Shown: positions 44,153 through 63,073 of the stretch, one piece after another
How the letters are laid out: each line of letters opens with the position of its first letter
Numbering within the stretch: position 1 is the first letter of the stretch
Assembly: GCA_006384855.1 (NCBI GenBank)
Contig: VCJN01003587.1
Span: forward strand, 37,149-101,148
Direction of reading: 5' to 3'
Length of the DNA: 64,000 nt
DNA from: Tetraselmis striata
Lineage: Eukaryota; Chlorophyta; Chlorodendrophyceae; Chlorodendrales; Chlorodendraceae
Translations under genes and position numbers: made by a program
The notes under the pieces: generated by a model
What the model saw: the letters and a program-made list of their open reading frames with translations, nothing else
Told to the model about the DNA's origin: nothing
Databases searched by the model: none

Positions 44153-45319
44153 TCAGCGACATGCACTCGGGCAGTCCCTACTGAAGTGACCCTTCCTCTG
44201 GCAGCGGTAACATGTGATGTCCGCAACAGAAGACCGACCAGGTGGAGTCCTCTCCTCACGACGGCCGCCCTCCCTCCGGTTGTCGCTCCCACGGCGAGAC
44301 GACTCAAGCTTGCGAGAAGAGGAAGCTGGCTTCGCGCGCGAAGAGGAAGAGGAAGGTTTCTTGGCCCTGACCTTCTCAATCGCCTTCTTCAGCCCCTTGT
44401 TGTCCACCGAACCCTTCTCGCCGAGCGGGTCCACTGCATCAAAATCCCTGGCAACTTCCGCGCCGTACTCGTGCTCCACATGAAGCGTCTTGCCACGCTT
44501 GTTGATCCGAAGAGCCACAGTGGTACACAACGCCAGAGCCGCGGTAATCGCCTTGAACAGCTCCGCAGACGAAGCCGGAGAGGAAGCAGGAAGATCGGTG
44601 CCGTCCTCCACCAGGTCACGCAGAGGTTCCTCCGCCGGTGCCAAAAGGTCATGGATCTTGAAGATATCGTCTAGGTCGCGTTGAAGAATACGCGCATCAG
44701 CGGTATGGCGGCGGTGAACCTTACCATCTTTGTCGAGCCAGCCATCCTCGGGTGCGTTGATGGTGCGAGACGGCACTTCCGCAGCCGGGGGTTGAGCTGG
44801 CCTCTTGCCCTTGCGATCGTAGTCGGCGTCCCCTTCCGCAACGCGTTTCGAAGCTGAAGATGAAGTGGACGGACCGCTCGACGACGCGACCGCATGCCTA
44901 AGCTCTGAAAGCTCACGTTCGATACGGAGTAGAGCTACAGAGGTATCAGCTAATGCCTGTCTAGCGGCGACGAGAGGGGGGGACTCAGGTACCTCGTTAG
45001 CAGGTGGAGTATCACCACCTAGGACCGCGAGATGATTTTCGCGCGTAACGAGTTGCTCACGAAGAGCTTTGCGAGACTCAAGTAACTCGTTCCAAACGAG
45101 TTCAAACCTGTCCACCGCTAAAACAGGGACGAGAAAGCACGGCGACAGCACCACGAGCGAGACAAGGAGCCACGCCCAAGACGGACTCGCGAAGCGAGCC
45201 ATGATGAGTGCCGGGATCACACACACGACAAAACGCAGAAGAGATTTGAATTCGGAGTTGAAGATGAAACGAAAATGTACCAGTCGTAGAAGACAATATA
45301 GTCGGGTGCCTTCCAACAA
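44153..45319 (-). CDS. Retroelement gag-like protein with CCHC zinc knuckle
   Basis: A 388-codon open frame on the minus strand. The likely start is ATG at 45202 (MARFASPSWAWLLVSLVVL), which opens with a hydrophobic membrane-like segment; the frame is open upstream to 45319 inside repeat A1. It continues with a heptad-rich stretch (ELLESRKALREQLVTRENHL), an acidic/basic middle and a Ser/Arg-rich tail. The knuckle near the C-terminus is CYRCQRKGHFSRDC, spacing C-x2-C-x4-H-x4-C, typical of retroelement nucleocapsids. This frame is intact, unlike pol. An N-terminal hydrophobic segment is unusual for gag. Confidence 0.75.
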   Translation of the reverse strand: MLEGTRLYCLLRLVHFRFIFNSEFKSLLRFVVCVIPALIMARFASPSWAWLLVSLVVLSPCFLVPVLAVDRFELVWNELLESRKALREQLVTRENHLAVLGGDTPPANEVPESPPLVAARQALADTSVALLRIERELSELRHAVASSSGPSTSSSASKRVAEGDADYDRKGKRPAQPPAAEVPSRTINAPEDGWLDKDGKVHRRHTADARILQRDLDDIFKIHDLLAPAEEPLRDLVEDGTDLPASSPASSAELFKAITAALALCTTVALRINKRGKTLHVEHEYGAEVARDFDAVDPLGEKGSVDNKGLKKAIEKVRAKKPSSSSSRAKPASSSRKLESSRRGSDNRREGGRREERTPPGRSSVADITCYRCQRKGHFSRDCPSACR

Positions 45320-45490
45320 CTGAAGGCGCTCCCGGTCCGCGGCCGCCCTTTATACTCGGATAAAGGGCGCCGCCGGACCGGCGCCGGCCGGTCCAGGCGG
45401 ACCGGGCCGGCAGGGTCGTCACATAACCCTGACGGCGCTGCGAAAACCAGGGTTTCCTAGGTCGTTCCTCTCAAGGAAACCCTACAGTTT
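45291..45490 (-). repeat. Retroelement repeat A1
   Basis: Nearly identical to A2 at 40074-40273 and in the same orientation. It contains a perfect 10-bp stem (cgccctttat/ataaagggcg around actcgg, 45345-45370). The outer arm of the terminal hairpin seen in A2 is missing here, because the sequence leaves the repeat at cagtttcaag. The gag reading frame is open into this repeat. Confidence 0.85.
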
Positions 45491-45513
45491 CAAGTTATTG
45501 AGTCCGGTTATGT

Positions 45514-48500
45514 CAGATGTTGCACCCTTCCGAAGGATGTGAGAGGTCCAGGAAGTGCCGGCAGGGGTGGTAACACCGACGAGACAAATGGCCGTAGAGA
45601 GACAATCCGACATCGTAGCGGAAGTCCACTACTTGAATTGCTCGTTCGGCGTGCGTGACCGCCCAGAAGTTAGTCTCGGCCAAGCAACATGATGGATTTG
45701 AGGGGCAGAGTGGCCGTTGTCGATAAAGTGGTGCAGGAGACGGGCGACTTCGTGGGGGTGCTCCGACACGGGAATGAGCAGCACGCGGAACTCGTCGGGG
45801 CCGCGCCGGCCGACGCGCCCTTCTCGTGGTACTCTTGCTGCATGGTGATGTTGTACGAGTCAACAAGCACGTCCCGCACTCGGCAATAAGACACACCAGT
45901 AAACCCCCAGACGAAAAACATGTTGACGATGACCGCAGCCATGAGGGCCGGGAATAAGTCGTATCGGTACTCGGGGGGGGGGGGGGGGGGGGGGGGGGAG
46001 AAACAATCAACTCGGCTCGCTCAACGAAAGAGTAAGCGGCATCGGCAGGCATAGGAACATGCAAAGCGACGGCCTCCAGGCGGCGTTGCTTGATGAGTAG
46101 CAAGCCACGTCGTGCGGCGGTGAGGTGTGGGCTGTCCTTAGCGGTGGGGTCGATGTTGTACAGCTAGAAGAACGTGATATTGGTTGCAAACAGTTAGGGT
46201 TGCAACGACCTCGCTCAGAGATCCAAGCGACGCACCGTACGACGGTACTACTGAATAGCGGACGGACCTGGCATTCATGTCAACCGGCCTTGCAAAGGCC
46301 GATAACTAGGACATGTTCCAGGAGATCATGCGTGTCGAGGTAAGTCATTTCGTTGTCGCTGAGCGCCAATGCAAAGACAACGCGCTGGCTTCGCCTCGCG
46401 TTATCTTTGCAGGTGGAGATGTCCACCGTGGGAGCCGCGTGCCGTCAAGCAACGCCTATTAGCACTAAACTGTGTGAGAGCCCAACCAGCAACATTGTCT
46501 TCCAGCAAAACTTTGTCTTCCCGCCCAGCATATTGTGTATGGCAGATTGGTCACATGCACATGGACAAAAGGCCATCAACACTGATGGCAAGGAGCGGCG
46601 GCGAAGGGCCGCTGCTGGAGTTGTGCCGAGGCAGATGATTAGGTGATGGGCCACCTACTGTGTTACATTTTTTGTAATATAGCGTCCTACATGTTGTTGC
46701 TTTGCCGCACGCCGTGTTAATGATGATGTTGCTTCCCGGCACGGGTGGAGACTCGACTTGGGAGGCCGTAAAGAAGATGAAATTGTTGTCTATCACCAGT
46801 ATGCCGCCGCCTCTATCGCTCTTCAACTTGCGTTTCCCCAACGTATGTCGGACTGCCCGTCAGTGTCAACACGACTTCCGTAGCACCAAGCTGACTGCCG
46901 TGACAAGCATCTCCTGCGCTGCCATGCTTGCTGCCAGGCCACCATCAGACGACACCGAACGCCCCTCCCTGTCGCTGGGTAGTGCGGGGCTCGCTGATTC
47001 GTTTCGGGGAGACGAGAGCGTTGGAGAGCGCGGCGGGGGCGATGGCGGCGCCGACGATGTCGATGCACCCGGCTCGCCCCGCGTTTCGGTCTGACCGGGT
47101 CCGGACGGAGCAGAGGGGTGACGGCCGTACGGTGTAGCAACTACCGTAGGGGCACCATCACCACTGGGGGTTGGAGGCAGACATATAGCGGACAAGAACC
47201 GCTGGCCGCATATTCCGTTCTATAAGCGGTACCTACCGTACAAGCAGCTGGAAGCGAGGCGCATGATGCGCCGCAACAAGAAGCGCGTGGTGCCAGCCTT
47301 CAAGGACTTGCTGATGGAGGGCTCCAAGTCGTGAGGCACCATAGCTGCAATTAGGGGGCCTTCCCGAAAATTGGACGCTCACTTTGGATCAACATACTAG
47401 AGTGCCACGTCTCGCGCGGATCTAGTCAGCATGTAATCGTTACAGCATGCTTCCGCGGATTCCCAGCGCCGTCGCGGTTGTTGCGTGCGTCGCATGCCGC
47501 CCACGCCGCCACGATCGCCTCCACCCGCCGCTCTTGTAGCACCCGCCCCTCGGGAAGCTTCTCGTCCTTGACCGGGGCGAGCTTGCGCAACTTCCTCTCC
47601 AGCTTCTTCTTGAAGGCCCCCTTGGCCCCGAACTAGCTGGCATGCTTCCAAAACTCGCGGATATGGGCGGCGTCTACGGTATGCAGCAGCGCTTAGATCC
47701 ACCGCGGATCCGAATCCCGCCGCCGCTTCCACTCCATGCGCCACACCTTCTTAAACTGCACATCCTCCTCAACCACATACTCGTGTCCGACGTAGCGGGA
47801 GCATTACCACGCGGCACATCGTAGGGGTGTGGGCTAGCTGGTGGGTGCGGCTGCGGGCGGGTTGTTTGAAATGGCGCGAGCTGACCCACACGATGCGCCG
47901 TCCACTGCCTCTGCCCCACCCGTAGCTCCACCGCCGCGACCGTAGCGGTACCAGTACGAATTTTCTACCGCCGCTCCAAACACGGATGATTTCTTTCTTA
48001 TTCCTTGATCCCAAGTTCGTTTTTTGGTCCCAAGTAGTTTAAGATTGGACCATAAGTAGCGTCCAATCTTCGCGTACGCGAGGGTGTACGGCCTGACGTG
48101 TAACGCCATTGCTGACGTGTTCATCCAAAGTGAGCGTCCAAAGTTCGCGAAGCCCCCCTATTGAGTTAATTGGGTGATACACGGCGGCGAGATTGCCACA
48201 GACGACATGCTGTCCAGTGAGGACAGAGCCCTTCATGCACCCCAATTTGACTCTTGTCAACTGTGGTAAGGAGGGCACGGCCTATGGGAGGGAGCAGGCG
48301 GCGAGGCGTGCGCGGGAGGAGGAGCTGTAGGCCCTAAAGCGTGAGATGTCGCTGCTCAAGCACAAGTGCATGTTTGAGATGGCATATACCGCGCATGGTT
48401 CGCGCCCCGGGCCGGCTGGAGATGTATGCTAGAGAGTTTAGCTACGTGTTGACGCATGATGGGCGCTTCAACGGGACCGACTTTGCAGAGGGGTGGACAT

Positions 48501-48723
48501 AGGCGCTATAGAGCGTGGATCCGCTACCAACTGTGTTTAGCACTAAGCGGGAATGGCCGGACTGGGTTCAACAGATATATTCGGAGCCAGCAATAGCTTT
48601 GCAGATGAAAGCTGATATCAAATCGCTTATACATAAAGTAGAGAGGACGGAGAGGGTTGTCCATAGATTCAAATGACGCTGCTAATGCTAGGCGTCTATG
48701 TTGTAATCATATTGCACCTCTAT
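45514..48723. other. Unresolved interval with gene fragments
   Basis: Several short frames look partly protein-like but none forms a gene. Examples are a minus-strand stretch near 45750-45690 (FRVLLIPVSEHPHEVARLLH in one frame) and a plus-strand stretch near 48235-48420 with internal stops (RAREEEL, then ALKREMSLLKHKCMFEMAY). A G run lies at 45973-45998. The pattern suggests degenerate mobile-element genes. Confidence 0.4.
47191..47334 (+). pseudogene. C-terminal protein fragment, family unknown
   Basis: After an acceptor-like GGCAG at 47176-47180, 47 codons read DKNRWPHIPFYKRYLPYKQL, then EARRMMRRNKKRVVPAFKDL and LMEGSKS before TGA at 47332-47334. The basic, aromatic-rich composition is protein-like, but no upstream exon is found. 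It is likely the end of a degenerate mobile-element gene. Confidence 0.35.
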
Positions 48724-51301
48724 CTACTTCCTATAGGGGTCCAGCGCCTCCACAGCATCAACGTGTTTATGCACTCTGTGCTTGCTCTTGTGCTCCCTTG
48801 TGAACTTGGTGCGGGCCACGCCGGAAGCGGCCAACTCGGCTGCTGCCGTCACCGTGGCCCGGGCGCGCATGGCTGCTCCCTTTGCGGTGATCATCTTGGT
48901 GCGGGCTGAGAACGCCCTCATGGTGCATGCCATGAGGAATCCGGCGGCTGCATGCTGCTTTTGCTTGTTGCAGCGATGCCGGCCAAAGAAGTGCACCCAT
49001 TGGTGTAGGGCTTCCAGCCCTTGGCTGCACCACTTGCTCATGCTGCCATGCCGGCGGATCATCTGGCCAAAGTGGGCGGCGTTGACATGGATGTTCAGTT
49101 TCACATCCTTCTTTGTCGGCCACGTGCAGTACGAAGACAAGAGCTAGTTGCCTTATGCTCCGCCGCCTCCGCTGCATGCTTGCGCCTCGACAGCAGTTGG
49201 GTTAGCTGTCCTCACAGCCATGCGTGCGTGATCTTGTGGTAGGGCTTGAAGAACAGCTCACACACCTTGATGGCGTTGTCGTACGCCATCTTGTCCCTGC
49301 CCCGCAACCGTGACATGGCAAGCTGAGGAATGGCCACGTAGTTGTCCACCATCATCACCTGGCAGGTGCCACCGGGCCAAGTCTATGTAGTAAGATCAAT
49401 CTTTGCCGCGTTTGTCTTGGACTGAGCGGCCTTGCTCCTGGAGAGCTCGATGTTCAACTCCGCATGTGCCATGTCCGCCAGCGCGCCTGCTGCTTGGCGG
49501 CATCGCAATGATTCGCCACTGTGTGCTTAAAGAGATGCGAGACTACTCAGAGCATCAGGTGGAGGATGTCAACGATGTAGTCCAGGATGTCTAGTAGCAT
49601 GATGTACGGTGAGCGCCTTATGCACATCCCATAGTGCAACTGCTGAAGAGCCCGCCTCCTGCTGCCCTACAACCCTAAACTCATGCCCTCTCATGTGAGC
49701 TCGGCGCTGCTGGATGTCACATCTTGATCGCTGAGGGTATGTGTCATGAGCTCCTCAATGTCCCTCATAATTATGCTTGCACTCCGGCATTGCTGCAAGG
49801 TCATGGCTCGCTCATCATATATATGTCCCCACAATGCAGTAGATGCACGGGAACATGTTGCTGCATCCAAAGTGGCCGAGAAGGCCACTAAGGATCTTCA
49901 TGTCGCCGCCTACCAGCGGTTTCGTGTTGTAGTGCTTCCCGTTGACATGCATACCCTGCTTCTGCAGCTGTTGCCGATCATCGGGGATGTGGCTGGCGTG
50001 GTCTTGCAGCTCTAACCAGCAATCATCTCTCAAGAAAAAGGTGAGCAGCACATTGTTGCTAACAATGTTCACCTTCTTGCTCTCATCTGTAGGTGCTGAG
50101 TCGTCGTACAACATCTTAGTCACTGTTGTTGTGCCATCGGTCTTGGGATTTTTGAACAAACCAGTGGTATCAATCATATGTTGGCATGAGATGGTCAAAC
50201 CAATGGTGGCATCAAGGCTATCTACATGCTCCAGCCTGTCGATGATTGCCACCCTAGTGTTGAACTTGGCATGCATGTCCATGGTCTCCTTGCTCATGTG
50301 CGCACTGATATGCGTGCCTGAATCCAATTCAGTCGTAGGCCAGGGATGGCTGGAGCATCACAGCCTTCCGGCCAGATCAGAGGTATCCAAAAGCCAGTGG
50401 TGGGGTCCTTGCGGCATGACAGCATAGTTTCCACCCGTTTCCACGCTCTTGTGGTGCTGATGCAGTCCGCGTAGAATTTCACAGCATGCCCCCGCCAGCG
50501 CCGTTCCATTTCAGCCTTAGCTGCCGTCTCCACCTGCCGTTTGTGCCCCATGTCGTCCAGCAGGCTGTGAAGCATGTGCCGGTACTTGGCGAAGAGGGAC
50601 CGCAACACCCACCGAGGCATGTGCGTGTACGACCGGTGCTCTTTACCAGCATGACTGTGGTGACATGCGGTGTCGCCAGTATCGCCAGCAACCGCCTCAC
50701 CACTACTATCGCCTGCATGCGGTGGCAACGCTGATAGCGTCTCGCCCGTCCCGTCGTTCTTGTAAAACTCCTCGCACCTGACGCCGAACATGGTGGTCAG
50801 ACATTGTTCTAGCTCGCCACGCCGCGCGCGGATGTACGCGTCGATGTTGTCCTTCGATACCGGGGCTGCCCTCCGCAGCTTGTATTGCAACCCTTTCGGG
50901 TGATTCCGACGTAAGCGTTGTGTCGGCTCCTCACCGCTGTTGTTGTTGTCCCCGCTCTCCGCTGACTCGCTGCATGACTCATCAGCCGCCTCACAATCCG
51001 CCTCATCAGCACCGTGCTTTCGCTTCCTGACGTTGTATCGATACTGGTACAGCTTCGACTGGGCATCGCGCGCTGCTTGCTTGCTCTGCTCCGCTGATAT
51101 CTCGGCAACCGACAGCCGCGACCGCACCTCCTTAGCCATCTCTCGGTGTTGCGCCGCGGCGGCCCTCAGCTCTTTACCCTCCATGGCCAAGCGCAAGACC
51201 TTTGTAATCAACGCGTCCACCACTGACACAGCGGTTGCCATTTGCGTCGCCGGGCGAGGCGCCCGTCCGCCATGTTCAAGAGGCGGCAGCGGGGGTGGCA
51301 T
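48724..51301 (-). pseudogene. Decayed transposase-like gene
   Basis: The first open frame (51301-50294) encodes a coiled-coil-like N-terminus (HREMAKEVRSRLSVAEISAE), an acidic linker, and LDDMGHKRQVETAAKAEMER. A frameshift near 50320 leads to DSGTHISAHMSKETMDMHAK and, near 49880, GGDMKILSGLLGHFGCSNMF followed by PCIYC. The [GD]xxKx...CxxC arrangement recalls transposase-type RNase H-like domains in which a GD(L/M)K...C(P/I)xC insert is common; this is from memory and the superfamily is not assigned. More degenerate frames continue to 48724 (KWCSQGLEALHQWVHFFG). The same frame continues upstream of 51301 after one stop or a GTAAGC donor near 51315. Confidence 0.5.
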
Positions 51302-51530
51302 GCCGGCCGCGGCTTACCCGTCGTGGCCCGCCCGCGGCCTGTCGGCATCGGCACTTGCGGCCGCCGCAGCCGCAGCCCGTGCCCTCTCCTTACGAAGCCT
51401 CTTACTCTCGTACGTCACTGCTGCACTTGTGAGTGCTAGTGGGTGCGTGATGGCGGCGAAGTAGGTAGAACTGTGTGACATGCCGCATCTGCGCATAGAA
51501 AATACAGGTATTTGCAGTTTCCGTGCGCTG

Positions 51531-52175
51531 TGTATACATAATATTCTAGCAATCTTCAGCATGAGAACATAATCTGCGTACTTTGGGTTGGTGGTATACA
51601 ACATGCACTGCCATTGTCGTGAGGTAAACATTGCGATGTGCGCTACGGAGCGGCATCGAATAAACACTCGGATAGCAATCGCTATGTTTTGAGCTGCAGA
51701 TCATACCACGTGCTGGCTATTCATAGTCCAGTATGCCACCATGATTTGAGCTAGAATAGCCACCATATTGGGCAGGATACCGGCGTTGCGGCGACGGTGT
51801 AATTGCTTGTTTGTGAGCATTTTCGGGAGCTGCGTTATTCCTGGCGAGCATTCCGTGTGTGGGGGCCCTAGCCTTCCCTCCCCACCCCCCCCAAAACTGT
51901 ATGTACGTACTAATATGTAGTCACATATATATTTTCTAGCAATACCCAGCGCGAGAACATATTGATTCTGCGTACTTTGGGGTTGGTGGTATACATGCAT
52001 GCATTGATATTGTTGTGCGGTGAACACTGACTGCGGTGTATTACGCCACGGAGCGGCGCATCGAATAAACGCTTGGATAGCAATTGCCACGTTTTGAGCT
52101 GCAAATCACACCATGTGCTGGCTCTATATAGTCCAGTATGCCGCCATGATTTTTAAAAGCTGGAATAGCCACCAC
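51531..52175 (+). repeat. Duplicated ~240-bp segment
   Basis: Segments 51531-51766 and 51927-52175 are imperfect direct copies. They share blocks such as tctgcgtactttggg, ggttggtggtatac, cggagcgg and catcgaataaac, gatagcaat, gttttgagctgcaga/aatca and agtccagtatgcc. They lie just upstream of the transposase-like gene and could be part of its element's end or a separate repeat. Confidence 0.75.
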
Positions 52176-52657
52176 ATTTGGCTGGCCGCATACGGGCGTT
52201 GCCGTGCGTTTTCAGTTTCTAATTGGTTTCGGAGCAACAGCTCCAGCCAGCCCGATTCGGTATCAGTCGGTGGACGGTACATAAGGATTGATTCCTGTGA
52301 ATTCCTGTGATGATGATGAGTGAGCATGCCTAGTGGTACGGCAGTGGTACTGAGCTGTTACCGCCGTAGAGAATACGCTGCGAGTACGAGGCCTTACTTT
52401 GAGTCTCCTCGTCGCGCCAAGAGAACTACGTGAGGCGCCTGGTCTATAAGGATTGAAGGTCAAACGCGAAAAAACGGGACGAGCTTCTGCGAGTTGCGCT
52501 GCCGTTCGCACGACTAAGAATCTCTAAGCCCTTCGCACGACTAGGAATCTCGGCTATATTGGTGGCGACGCGAACGCAGTCGCGCGACACCGACTAGCCC
52601 TTAGGAGACCACCCGCCCGCCGATTCTGACGGCCCCGCGCACAGCACAACCGTGAGC

Positions 52658-54861
52658 ATGCAGCAGCCGATTCCACTGGCGCTGCCGCGCCATGTCGCAC
52701 AAACAGGCAGCGGCAGCTACCAGCCGCACAGTCGGCGGGGCTTCTCTGCGCAGATGGTTTTAGTGCTCTGTGTTGCGTCCTATCTCGTGGGCCGGTACGT
52801 GGAGCTGTTTGTGGATCTGGAGGCGTTGCCAGCGGCCAAGGGCCCCACAGTGGTGGTAGGCAGCTGGCCCCGCAGCCCGCCACGGAGGCAGCAGCACGGT
52901 ACCGCTGTTACATGTGACTGCAGGATGGGCGCGCGGTGTGCTAGTCACTGAGCAGCTGCGGCGCTGCTCCGCGCACCGCAGGAGGTAAAGCAGCCAGACA
53001 GTGCGGACCTCCGGAGGAGGGTCGAGCTGGAGCATCCGCAGGAGGTTCAGCACGAGGTTGCACACCAGCCCTCGTCTCTGCAGGCTGCGAGGGAGGGCAG
53101 CGGCCTTACCCTGCAGCTGCCGGATCGGGTTCAGCAGTCAGACATTCAGCAGCTGTCCAGCCGGCACTTCCTGGCTGATGAGCCACCCCGGGAGCCAACC
53201 GCCAGCGGCAGCGCGGGCTACAACACCATGCCATTCCAGGTACTGAGCTGGTACCCTCGCATCGTCCTCTTCCCAAAGTTCCTGGATCATGACAAATGCG
53301 ACCACGTTGTCGAGATCGGCAAGAAGAAGCTGCACGGCTCAAGCCTGTCGCTGCGCAAGGGCGAGACGGTGGAGGGCACACGCGACATTCGGACCAGGTT
53401 CTACCCGCCGACTCACCCCCATCGCCCCCTCTTCTGCGCGTTCACCCTAAAATGTCGGCCGCACGCACAGCCCATGCCTGGTCAACGACTGCAGCGCATC
53501 CTCATTGGGGTCATCTTTTCTGTGGGCAAAGGCCGGGGAGGGCAGGCCGCAGGCATTGTGTGCACTCTGCCTGCGAGCCTGAACGCCCGATGCTGCATGC
53601 TCCTGCCAGCTCCGGCACCTTCCTGAGCCGTGGATCGGACCCCAAGGGCGTGCTGGCAGAGGTGGAGGACAGAATAGCAGCGTGGACAAGCGTGCCGGCG
53701 GGGCACGGGGAGGTATGCCCGGCTGCGGCAAAGCCACCCACAACAGCGGGACTTACTGCCCACCGGCGCTGTCTCGCGCTGCACTGGGTCTCAAACCCGC
53801 CGATCCGCCCCCCCTCGGCTCTGACGCTGCGTGCCGCACGCGCTTGCGCAGCCTTTCAACTTGCTCAGGTACGAGCAGGGCCAACACTACGACTCGCACT
53901 ACGACGTGTTTGATGAAACGTACGGGCCGCAGCAGTCGCAGCGGGTGAGCACCCCCCCCCCCCCCCCCCCCCCCCCGCCTGGCATGCATGCTTGCAGTGT
54001 CATGTGCCCCCACCTGGCTGGCTGCCCCCCCTGCCTCGCGCATGACGGAGGGCATGGGCGCCGTGCGCGTGGATGCGCGCAGATGGCCACCGTCCTGGTG
54101 TACCTGAGCACCGTGGAGGAGGGCGGCGAGACGGTGTTTCCCTTGGAAGGGGAGGATGGGATGCAGCGGCTGCGGGGAATAGACTACAAGAGCTGTGACA
54201 TGGGCTTCAAGGTTGCTCCCGCCACCTCCCCAGCGCCCACCTCCCCAGCACCAGCACCAGCAACAGAGGGCCAATGTCCATCCGTTGCTGGGTCGATGCC
54301 CCGTGCTTGATGCCGAGTCACAGCAGGGGCAGAGCACGTTCCGGACCACTGACGCGAGGTGCGGTCCTTGCCCCGGCGTAGTACAAGCCGGTGAAGGGGG
54401 ACGCCGTGCTGTTCTACTCGCTCCACCCCAACGGCACCATCGACAAGCACTCTCTGCACGGCGGCTGCCCGGTGCACAAGGGTGAGAAGTGGGTGATGAC
54501 CAAGGTGCAGCCTGCGCCGCCGCTGATGCCTGGTTCGCTGGCGCTCGGCATGATGCCCAACACTCGGAGCGCAGCCTTGTTTACCCTGTATGTAACATGT
54601 ATCAAGGGGCGCCCGGGGGGGGGGCATCTTGTTTGATCTGCTGGCAGTGACTGACTCGCATCGTGATCCGCTTCCGTGCGTGTGTGCGAATGGCTGCCGC
54701 TGGCGTGCAGTGGATCAGGGTGAGTCGACCTTTGCCGTGCTGCAGTACGCCAGCATGCATGCACCGCCTTCCGCGCACGGCGGCCAGCGCGAGGGCCAGC
54801 TGGCTGACGGAGAGTGCGCCCGTTTTGTGCCCCCCAGGACAAGTGCTTTGGGCGCTGTTAG
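52658..54861 (+). CDS. P4H: Prolyl 4-hydroxylase, type II membrane-anchored
   Basis: Eight exons join in phase: 52658-52855, 52982-53397, 53610-53712, 53852-53944, 54083-54211, 54382-54504, the 9-nt microexon 54711-54719 (Trp-Ile-Arg) and 54838-54861. The product is about 364 residues. It is a 2-oxoglutarate/Fe(II) dioxygenase that hydroxylates proline, in algae mainly on cell-wall glycoproteins in the ER/Golgi. Residues 33-52 ([20 protein letters not shown]) form a signal anchor, followed by a Gln-rich stem. The catalytic domain has [18 protein letters not shown], the iron-binding HYD in [28 protein letters not shown], and the second histidine in [20 protein letters not shown], the region that also holds the 2-oxoglutarate-binding lysine. 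It ends KWIRDKCFGRC. Intron 4 opens GTGAGCA and then about 26 C. Convergent with the GET3-type gene. Confidence 0.93.
53951..53976 (+). repeat. C homopolymer just after the intron 4 donor of P4H
   Basis: The donor GTGAGCA is followed directly by about 26 C on the sense strand. It matches the pattern in introns of the EML-PLAT, GET3-type and EF-hand genes. Confidence 0.85.
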
Positions 54862-55015
54862 GATGGATGGAGGGCGAGAGGAGACTAGAGAAAACAGGCA
54901 TTAGGCACTTCCATGATGGTGAAGCTAGTTGCCTGCACTTGAGGCATTACAGCCCGTCGGATACACCCAGGCCAGGAGGGAGCACCATGTTCCCTTTTGG
55001 CAACTGCGGTGTGGT

Positions 55016-55020
55016 TTACA
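55016..55020 (-). terminator. TGTAA polyadenylation signal of the GET3-type gene
   Basis: TGTAA on the minus strand, 174 nt after the TGA at 55194-55196. Same motif and distance range as for the TLC and PLPBP genes. Confidence 0.4.
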
Positions 55021-55193
55021 GAAAGGGCAGCACAGCGCCATGCTGTGCCGCCTTTCGCCGCACGCATTGACGAGTAGAGTACGTGTTCCGCAGGCGGGCC
55101 AAGGTACCACCGTGTGAATGCGGAACTATACCCCTTGCTGTGTCCCCCCCCCACGCCCGACAAGCCGCCTATCTCTTGCCCCGTCACTTCCAG

Positions 55194-63073
<7,880 letters not shown>

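Larger units (their letters stand above)
39918..45490 (-). mobile_element. DIRS-order retrotransposon with PAT-type split direct repeats (decayed)
   Basis: On the minus strand the order is repeat A1 (45490-45291), gag with CCHC knuckle, reverse transcriptase, RNase H plus a DIRS-type conserved tail, tyrosine recombinase, repeat B1 (40337-40307), repeat A2 (40273-40074) and repeat B2 (39948-39918). The A copies are about 200 bp and nearly identical; the B copies share 28 of 31 bases. A1...B1-A2-B2 with a tyrosine recombinase instead of an integrase is the established architecture of PAT-like DIRS elements, which replicate through a circular intermediate and leave no target-site duplication. 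The reading frames carry several frameshifts and a stop, so the copy is not autonomous as read. Boundaries beyond B2 are uncertain. Confidence 0.85.

Noticed and set aside
39918..45490. Ty3/gypsy LTR element or endogenous retrovirus
   Set aside because: There is no integrase or protease. A tyrosine recombinase, a DIRS-type RNase H tail and split repeats are present instead. No envelope-like gene is seen.
46702..47195. 130-codon plus-strand frame and 109-codon antisense frame
   Set aside because: Both are low in motif content and overlap each other. Neither joins convincingly to the fragment at 47191-47334.
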